Assembly: GCA_937919295.1 (NCBI GenBank)
Contig: CALFRX010000332.1
Span: 1 to 5,312 of the forward strand
Length of the DNA: 5,312 nucleotides
From: an uncultured Peptococcaceae bacterium
GTDB taxonomy: Bacteria > Bacillota > Dehalobacteriia > UBA7702
Direction of reading: 5' to 3'
Position 1 is the first letter of the stretch, and each line of letters starts with the position of its first letter. The notes beneath the pieces are model-generated. The model ran no database searches and had not been told where the DNA came from. It saw nothing but the letters and a program-made list of their open reading frames with translations. Of this stretch, positions 1 through 3,734 are shown in pieces. A program made the translations under genes and the position numbers.

Positions 1-300
1 CCCATCACGCCGACAGCCTGGTGGGTGATCCTCTACTTGGCAATTTTAAGTTCCATCGTCTCTTATTTTCTGCAAAATGCCGCCCTGGAGCATATCTCTT
101 CCGGCACTGTCGCCCTGACCCAATGCTTTGAACCGGTTTTCACCGCGATCGCCGCCTTCCTTATATTAAGTGAACAGCTTACCCCTATTGGCTGGGGCGG
201 CGCGGTACTGATCCTGCTCTGCATCGTCTACGGCAATTACATTGAAATGAGAATCCTGGCCCTGTCGGCATTAGGAAAACCCGACGCCCCGCCGTTATAA
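1..300 (+). CDS. DMT superfamily (EamA-type) transporter, C-terminal part only
   Basis: Frame 1 is open from the first base of the window to a TAA at 298-300, so this is the last 99 residues of a protein that starts upstream. It contains about three hydrophobic segments (visible residues about 7-24, 35-57 and 62-80), which suits the end of the second EamA repeat of a drug/metabolite transporter. Family-like traits are the S-x-x-x-Y-F-L-Q-N-A-A-L run near residue 18, T-x-A-L-T-x-x-F-E-P-V-F-T-A-I near 36-50, and the conserved glutamate in L-S-E-Q-L-T followed by G-W-G-G-A. These are typical of inner-membrane exporters of amino acids or other metabolites. The substrate cannot be told. The GTG at 25 is internal to the frame and is unlikely to be the real start. 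The gene converges on ttdB. Confidence 0.85.
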   Translation, partial: PITPTAWWVILYLAILSSIVSYFLQNAALEHISSGTVALTQCFEPVFTAIAAFLILSEQLTPIGWGGAVLILLCIVYGNYIEMRILALSALGKPDAPPL

Positions 301-333
301 CGAAATACCTTGTGAGCCGCCGCCAAAAAACGG

Positions 334-366
334 GTGTTCCAAAAGTCCGAAAACGACTTTTGACAC
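334..366. terminator. Hairpin between convergent genes, possible weak terminator
   Basis: CAAAAGTC (340-347) and GACTTTTG (355-362) form a perfect 8-bp stem around a 7-base loop. GTGT (334-337) and ACAC (363-366) extend it by 4 bp if two bases bulge. It lies 34 bases after the transporter stop and 38 bases beyond the ttdB stop, the right place for a shared terminator of two convergent genes. The stem is A/T-rich. No U-run follows directly on the + strand. On the - strand a run of six T follows only about 9 bases after the extended stem. Rho-independent function is therefore uncertain. Confidence 0.4.
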
Positions 367-400
367 GTTCGCTTATTCATAATTCATTAAAAATAGTAAA

Positions 401-1018
401 TTATTCTAGGTAATCAACATGTTGGTTAATTTCGGCGACGATCTGTCGCTTTTTTTCATTGAACCGCTTTTTGTTTTTTTCGAAGAGGTTGTTGCCTTTG
501 GCATCGATGGAGATGAGCAGCGGCCCAAAATCTTTCACCCGCAGCACCCATATAGCTTCCGGCATGCCAAGATCCAACCATTCCACCCCTTCCACTTCTT
601 CCACCCGGTCAGCAGCAAGAACGGCGCAACCACCGGGAAAGACCGCATGAACAGCCTGATACCTCATACAACCGGCGGCGGTTTTTTCACCCATCCCGCC
701 TTTGCCGACGATCAGTTTCACGCCGGTTGCGGCGATAAATTCCTTTTCATATTTTTCCATGCGCATACTCGTGGTAGGGCCGATGGAAATCACGTCATAT
801 TTGCCCTTTTCCTCCGGCCGCTCCCTCATGATGGGACCGGCATGAAAAATGGCTTTTCCGGCCAAATCAAGGGGAAGCGGTTTTTTTTGTTTGATCAGAC
901 GTTGATGCACGTCGTCGCGGCTGGTAATCAGATGACCGCTCAAATAAACGATGTCGCCGATGCTTAATTCCAGGATATCCTCGTCTTTGATCGGCGTGGA
1001 AAGTGTTTTTGTTTTCAT
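401..1018 (-). CDS. ttdB: L(+)-tartrate dehydratase, beta subunit
   Basis: 205 residues, close to the roughly 200 of E. coli TtdB. It is the small subunit of the cytoplasmic [4Fe-4S] hydro-lyase that dehydrates L-tartrate to oxaloacetate, in the class I fumarase beta fold. Motifs in order: TPIKDED (8-14), GDIVYLSG (21-28), SRDDVHQRL (33-41), GKAIFHAGP (54-62), GPTTSMRM (80-87), GKGGMG (105-110), FPGGCAVLAA (127-136), LGMPEA (150-155), DFGPLL (163-168) and D-x-K-G-N-N-L (172-178). HAGP followed by an insertion before IGPTTSMRMEKYEKEFI, and FPGGCAVLAA in place of the fumarase YFxAxGGAAALL, favour TtdB over fumarase beta. The ATG overlaps the ttdA stop as ATGA and is preceded by AAAGGAGC about 6 bases upstream, so translation is likely coupled and subunit amounts matched. 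The long reverse-strand frame across this gene is a shadow. Confidence 0.92.
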   Translation of the reverse strand: MKTKTLSTPIKDEDILELSIGDIVYLSGHLITSRDDVHQRLIKQKKPLPLDLAGKAIFHAGPIMRERPEEKGKYDVISIGPTTSMRMEKYEKEFIAATGVKLIVGKGGMGEKTAAGCMRYQAVHAVFPGGCAVLAADRVEEVEGVEWLDLGMPEAIWVLRVKDFGPLLISIDAKGNNLFEKNKKRFNEKKRQIVAEINQHVDYLE

Positions 1019-1914
1019 AAAACCGCTCCTTTGTGGGACAGCACTTCATAACGAAGATCCGCGTCGATTTTAATCAGCCCTCTGCGATGGGCCCAACAGC
1101 CGGTGGATAAGCCCACGGCGATGGTGGCGGGATGACGTCCCGCCTGCTCTATGTGAACGCCTAAGACCGATTGCCTGCCGGTAACGCCGCCGGGACCGAG
1201 ACCGATTTCGTTTAAACCTTCTTCGATCATGGTCTCCAACGCAGCGCCCCGGGGGTTGTGGTTATGGCTGCCGATGGGACGCAGCAACGCCTTTTTAGAG
1301 AGCTTTGATGCGACCTCCGCGGAACCGGCGATACCGATGCCCACCAAAAGCGGCGGGCAGGCATTGATACCGTAAGAGGTGATCTGATCAAAAACGAAGG
1401 AAACAACGCCCTCATACCCCTCAAGGGGCATCAGCACCTTGGCCGCTCCCGGCAGGCTGCAACCACCCCCGGCCATATAAACGTAGATTTTCACATCGTC
1501 GCGCCGAGGAACGATTTCCCAATCAAGCCAGGGAATCCTCGTTCCCACGTTGTTCCCTGTATTTTTTTCATCGAAGACTTCCACCACATTGTGACGAAGA
1601 GGTAAAGCAGCCGTCGCCTGTTTCACCGCCGCGGCGAGACAATCTTCGATTTCGTTGATGAGGGGAAAGCTCGTCCCCACCTGAATAAAATATTGAATAA
1701 CACCCGTATCCTGGCAACAGGGACGGCTGAGCGTCGCCGCCATCTCCAGATCTTTGAACATGGCGTCGTAAAACGTTGTGGCCATTGGCGCGTCTTCTTT
1801 CGCCGCCAATTCCTTCAGCTTTGCCAAAACGTCATCGGGAAGATATATCCCCGTGTAAGCGGTAAATGCCGCCATGATATCGATAAACCGAGTGCGCATT
1901 TTTTCCTGATCCAT
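1015..1914 (-). CDS. ttdA: L(+)-tartrate dehydratase, alpha subunit
   Basis: 299 residues, against about 303 for E. coli TtdA. It is the large, cluster-bearing subunit that pairs with TtdB to convert L-tartrate to oxaloacetate and water. Three cysteines fall in the contexts expected for the [4Fe-4S] ligands: Cys67 in RPCCQDTG, Cys186 in NACPP and Cys273 in STGCWAHRRG; they align at a constant offset of four with Cys71, Cys190 and Cys277 of E. coli TtdA. Other family blocks are PLRHNVVEVFDEKNTGNN (105-122), MAGGGCSLPG (147-156), LMPLEGYEGVV (161-171), LRPIGSHNHNP (211-221) and GPGGVTG (240-246). The YLPDDVLAKLKEL stretch near the N terminus is also TtdA-like. The ATG has AGAGGA about 7 bases upstream. 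The gene lies 47 bases after the SDR stop with no terminator between. The cluster predicts oxygen sensitivity. Automated pipelines may call it 'fumarate hydratase'; TtdA fits better, although substrate was not tested. Confidence 0.92.
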   Translation of the reverse strand: MDQEKMRTRFIDIMAAFTAYTGIYLPDDVLAKLKELAAKEDAPMATTFYDAMFKDLEMAATLSRPCCQDTGVIQYFIQVGTSFPLINEIEDCLAAAVKQATAALPLRHNVVEVFDEKNTGNNVGTRIPWLDWEIVPRRDDVKIYVYMAGGGCSLPGAAKVLMPLEGYEGVVSFVFDQITSYGINACPPLLVGIGIAGSAEVASKLSKKALLRPIGSHNHNPRGAALETMIEEGLNEIGLGPGGVTGRQSVLGVHIEQAGRHPATIAVGLSTGCWAHRRGLIKIDADLRYEVLSHKGAVL

Positions 1915-1961
1915 ACTTTTTCCTCTGACCTTCCTGGTTTTCCCCGTTTTTCACAGATCCC

Positions 1962-2693
1962 TTAAATATGAAAACCGCCGTTGATATTCAGCACTTCCCC
2001 GGTGATAAAGGTATCCTCTACCAAAAACAAGGCGGCGGCGGCCACATCCTGAGGCAGACCGATCATGCCCAAAGGCGTTTCCGCGATAACGACCTGCCGG
2101 TCGGCAGCGCATAATTCGGCGGTCATGTCGGTTTCGATGACCCCGGGAGCGATGCAGTTAACCTGAATCCCCGAAGGCGCCATTTCTTTGGCCAGCGCTT
2201 TGGTGAAGCCGATAACCCCTGCTTTGGCCGCGGAATAGTGGACTTCGCAAGCGCCGCCGGTGACGCCCCAGATCGAGGAGATGTTAATGATTTTTCCCCG
2301 CTTTTGCCGGATCATATGAGGTAGTACCCTGTGACTGCAAAGAAATACGGATTTTAGATTTACCGTCATCATCGCATCCCAATCTTCTTCTGTCAGGTCG
2401 ATGAACTGTTTTGTTTGGGCAATGCCGGCATTGTTGATCAGAATGTCCACCTCGCCGGCAGCTGCCATCATCCGCTTCACATCTTCCGGCTGTGAGACGT
2501 CGCCGTATAGAGGTACGATCGTATGGCCGTCTGCCGAAACGGTTTCGGCGAGTAAACGGAGAGGTGCCGCATGATGATGATAATTGGCATAGACGAAATA
2601 GCCCTTTTGGGCGAATAACGTGGCCATGGCGTAGCCGATGCCCCGGGAGGCTCCTGTAATCAAAACCTTTGTTCTGCTGTTTTCTTGTTCCAT
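1962..2693 (-). CDS. Short-chain dehydrogenase/reductase, FabG-like (possibly YmfI-type)
   Basis: 243 residues, the normal length of a classical SDR. It has the NAD(P)-binding TGASRGIG (13-20), the D-V after beta-strand 3 (65-66), NNAG (87-90), and the catalytic set Asn112, Ser140, Tyr153 and Lys157 with usual spacing (Ser-x12-Tyr-x3-Lys). PGVIETDM (183-190) and NINGG (236-240) close the fold. It is expected to be a soluble oxidoreductase acting on a keto or hydroxyl group. General similarity is to 3-oxoacyl-ACP reductase FabG. The active-site stretch SSIWGVTGGACEVHYSAAKAG is, from memory, closer to the YmfI type, which reduces the 5-aminopentanone group on EF-P in Bacillus subtilis; this subfamily call is inference. 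The ATG follows AAAGGAAG by 7 bases. It lies 75 bases after the Nudix gene and 47 before ttdA, so it is probably co-transcribed with both. Confidence 0.85.
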   Translation of the reverse strand: MEQENSRTKVLITGASRGIGYAMATLFAQKGYFVYANYHHHAAPLRLLAETVSADGHTIVPLYGDVSQPEDVKRMMAAAGEVDILINNAGIAQTKQFIDLTEEDWDAMMTVNLKSVFLCSHRVLPHMIRQKRGKIINISSIWGVTGGACEVHYSAAKAGVIGFTKALAKEMAPSGIQVNCIAPGVIETDMTAELCAADRQVVIAETPLGMIGLPQDVAAAALFLVEDTFITGEVLNINGGFHI

Positions 2694-2732
2694 GGTTGTA
2701 CTTCCTTTGCGCTTTTTGGTTTTTACCGCGAA

Positions 2733-2752
2733 ATCGGCTTTGCCGCGCCGAT
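2733..2752. repeat. Small inverted repeat between the Nudix and SDR genes
   Basis: ATCGGC (2733-2738) and GCCGAT (2747-2752) can form a 6-bp stem with an 8-base loop; an alternative tighter CGGC-AAA-GCCG stem overlaps it. In the direction of the flanking genes (-) the T-run lies before the stem, not after it, so this does not look like an intrinsic terminator. It may have no function or may affect mRNA processing between the two genes. Confidence 0.3.
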
Positions 2753-2768
2753 CAAAAAAGAGCGTCCC

Positions 2769-3332
2769 TTAGGATATAGAACCCACGCGGCGTAGGAGCT
2801 TCTGATAGATCTTCTGCATATGCTTTTCCGTTTGATCCTTTTGTACCCGCAAGACGTCACGCCAGGCGACGCCGGTGTTTTCGTCGGGTTTAGACCTTAG
2901 AGGCTGGTGCTGAGGGGCTTCAAAAAAATAGGTGACGTTGAGGTGCAAATGGGGCGATACGTACTCTCCCCGCTTTTCATGGCCTTGAACACCGATGATT
3001 TCCAGGGAAAGCGGCGTTGGCGAGACGAGCCGAAACTCCTTTAACCCCGTTTCCTCGGTTAACTCCCTTTTGGCCACGGAGACAAAGTCCTTATCGCCGT
3101 CGGTGTGACCGCCTACCCAGGACCAGGCTTGATAAATGTTATGGTAAACCATCAGCACCTGATCGCGGCGGGGATTCATCGTCCAGGCGGAAACGGTAAA
3201 ATGCAGCAAGGGGTTTTTCCGGGTCAACACTTCTTCAAACTCCGCGATATAAAAAAGCATGGTCTCTTTATCCCGGCGTTCCTGGGAACAGCCAGGTTCA
3301 AAGGATTCAATCAGTTCCGTGAAACGGTGCAT
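2769..3332 (-). CDS. Nudix hydrolase
   Basis: 187 residues with one Nudix domain at about 43-165. The Nudix box (form GX5EX7REUXEEXGU) runs from Gly75 to Leu97. R89-E90-L-T-E93-E94-T-G-L is intact, so the Mg-binding glutamates are present. The usual first Glu of the box is replaced by Lys81. The preceding W-S-W-V-G-G-H-T-D-G-D resembles a Nudix subgroup with W-x-x-P-G-G-H-x-D-G. Such enzymes cleave a nucleoside diphosphate linked to another moiety, but the substrate cannot be read from this sequence. The N-terminal 40 residues are charged and helical in character; H127/H130 and F136-F137 lie in the central sheet. The ATG is preceded by AAGGGAG, 9 bases upstream. It is the first long gene of the leftward unit, about 200 bases downstream of a strong predicted promoter. 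Confidence 0.88.
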   Translation of the reverse strand: MHRFTELIESFEPGCSQERRDKETMLFYIAEFEEVLTRKNPLLHFTVSAWTMNPRRDQVLMVYHNIYQAWSWVGGHTDGDKDFVSVAKRELTEETGLKEFRLVSPTPLSLEIIGVQGHEKRGEYVSPHLHLNVTYFFEAPQHQPLRSKPDENTGVAWRDVLRVQKDQTEKHMQKIYQKLLRRVGSIS

Positions 3333-3368
3333 CGTATTTTTCTCCCTTATCAGTGTTCCTGTGCTTTT

Positions 3369-3431
3369 TTATTTTTCCTGTCCGTCAACGGGAATATACC
3401 TCACCCCACGGATTTCTTTTTCGTGAATCAT
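3369..3431 (-). CDS. Candidate small ORF in the Nudix leader (20 codons plus stop)
   Basis: On the - strand an ATG at 3431-3429 opens a 20-codon frame ending in TAA at 3371-3369, 36 bases before the Nudix ATG. The peptide is charged and not membrane-like (begins MIHEKEIRGV, ends YIPVDGQEK). AAAAAAGG sits about 11 bases upstream of the ATG, a little far for an ideal Shine-Dalgarno site. It lies entirely within the predicted leader and would be translated before the Nudix gene, so it could be a leader peptide, a small protein or chance. I recognise no family. Only conservation or ribosome data would decide, so the call is tentative. Confidence 0.22.
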   Translation of the reverse strand: MIHEKEIRGVRYIPVDGQEK

Positions 3432-3438
3432 CCTTGGC

Positions 3439-3467
3439 AATACCTTTTTTCAACATTCGAAGGTATT
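3439..3467. repeat. Inverted repeat in the Nudix-operon leader
   Basis: AATACCTT (3439-3446) and AAGGTATT (3460-3467) are a perfect 8-bp inverted pair around a 13-base spacer. In the leftward transcript the hairpin would sit roughly 60-90 bases after the predicted start, and its distal arm overlaps the possible Shine-Dalgarno site (AAAAAAGG) of the candidate small ORF. It has no following U-run, so it is not a terminator by itself. It could be a stability or translation-control element, or chance in A/T-rich DNA. Confidence 0.35.
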
Positions 3468-3536
3468 CTTTTAGTCTCTTTCTAAAGTAATCCGGAAATC
3501 AGCCAAATGAACAAGGTACACGCTTTCGGTAAATTT

Positions 3537-3564
3537 ATTTTATCATATTTATTGTCATTGTCAA
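3537..3564 (-). promoter_or_regulatory. Predicted sigma-A promoter for the Nudix-SDR-ttdAB unit
   Basis: On the - strand a perfect -35 TTGACA (3564-3559) is followed after 16 bases by TAAAAT (3542-3537), five of six matches to the -10 consensus. Transcription should begin near 3530, giving a leader of about 200 bases before the Nudix ATG. It is the best leftward promoter I can see upstream of the four-gene unit. The -35 and the first spacer bases carry a tandem TGACAA motif described separately. Confidence 0.65.
3551..3564. repeat. Tandem TTGTCA motif over the leftward -35
   Basis: The + strand reads TTGTCA twice in a row (3552-3557 and 3558-3563). On the - strand this gives TTGACAATGACAA, also near-palindromic (10 of 13 positions match its own reverse complement). 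The 9-mer ATTGTCATT at 3551-3559 recurs exactly at 3682-3690 inside the palindrome in front of the U32 gene. A shared regulator binding both promoters is one explanation. Part of the likeness is forced by the -35 consensus itself. Confidence 0.4.
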
Positions 3565-3673
3565 AAAAGTTTGCCCATTGAACAGCAAAAAAGACAGACC
3601 ACCATGACGCATAAAACACTGCTAACACGAAAACAAAACCTAAGAAATTTTCTCGGCAAATTCATCTGTGCCA

Positions 3674-3691
3674 AAATGACAATTGTCATTT
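3674..3691. promoter_or_regulatory. 18-bp perfect palindrome, likely operator
   Basis: AAATGACAATTGTCATTT is a perfect palindrome with nine bases per arm and no spacer. It covers the whole -35 of the predicted U32 promoter, where a bound dimeric repressor would block RNA polymerase. I cannot match it to a known box: it lacks the 7-1-7 form of Fur/PerR sites, and is not the LexA, CcpA or Rex consensus. No regulator gene lies in the window. Confidence 0.5.
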
Positions 3692-3711
3692 AACAAGCCC
3701 CGTGCTAAAAT
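3683..3711 (+). promoter_or_regulatory. Predicted sigma-A promoter for the U32 gene
   Basis: TTGTCA (3683-3688, five of six to the -35 consensus) is followed after an ideal 17 bases by TAAAAT (3706-3711, five of six to the -10 consensus). The start would fall near 3718, leaving a leader of only about 17 bases before the ATG at 3735, enough for the GAGG ribosome site at 3725-3728. The -35 lies in the right half of the palindrome at 3674-3691. Confidence 0.6.
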
Positions 3712-3734
3712 AAAAGGAAAATGCGAGGTTGCTC

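Larger units (their letters stand above)
3333..3734. other. Divergent intergenic region, about 400 bases, with two promoters
   Basis: This gap separates the leftward Nudix-SDR-ttdAB unit from the rightward U32 gene. It is clearly richer in A+T than the genes, most of all at 3530-3720. From left to right it holds the Nudix Shine-Dalgarno site, a candidate 20-codon small ORF (-), an 8-bp inverted repeat in the leader, the leftward promoter, an unremarkable A-rich stretch (about 3566-3672), the 18-bp palindrome, the rightward promoter and the U32 ribosome site. I see no tRNA, known riboswitch consensus or T-box motif in it. Confidence 0.75.

Noticed and set aside
419..967. 182-codon frame on the + strand across ttdB
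   Set aside because: It is antisense to a gene with clear TtdB motifs along its whole length. Its product is rich in Phe and His with no recognisable domain, as expected for a shadow frame.
1015..1914. Calling ttdA/ttdB class I fumarase alpha/beta
   Set aside because: The fold is shared, but the lengths, STGCWAHRRG, VFDEKNTGNN, and FPGGCAVLAA with HAGP in the beta subunit follow TtdA/TtdB. Fumarase side activity remains possible.
2733..2752. Intrinsic terminator between the Nudix and SDR genes
   Set aside because: In the direction of transcription the T-run precedes the stem and no U-tract follows it.
3385..3456. 23-codon frame on the - strand in the Nudix leader
   Set aside because: It has no Shine-Dalgarno site before its ATG and overlaps the better-placed 20-codon frame. 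It is most likely chance.
3105..3485. 126-codon frame on the + strand over the Nudix start
   Set aside because: It is antisense to the Nudix gene and its leader, has no promoter or ribosome site, and shows no family traits.
3674..3691. Reading the palindrome as a Fur or PerR box
   Set aside because: The two half-sites abut with no central base and contain TGACA/TGTCA rather than the TGATAAT or TTATAAT arms of the 7-1-7 consensus.
3604..3693. 29-codon frame on the + strand upstream of the U32 gene
   Set aside because: There is no ribosome site, it starts far upstream of the predicted promoter, and it ends inside the operator-like palindrome.
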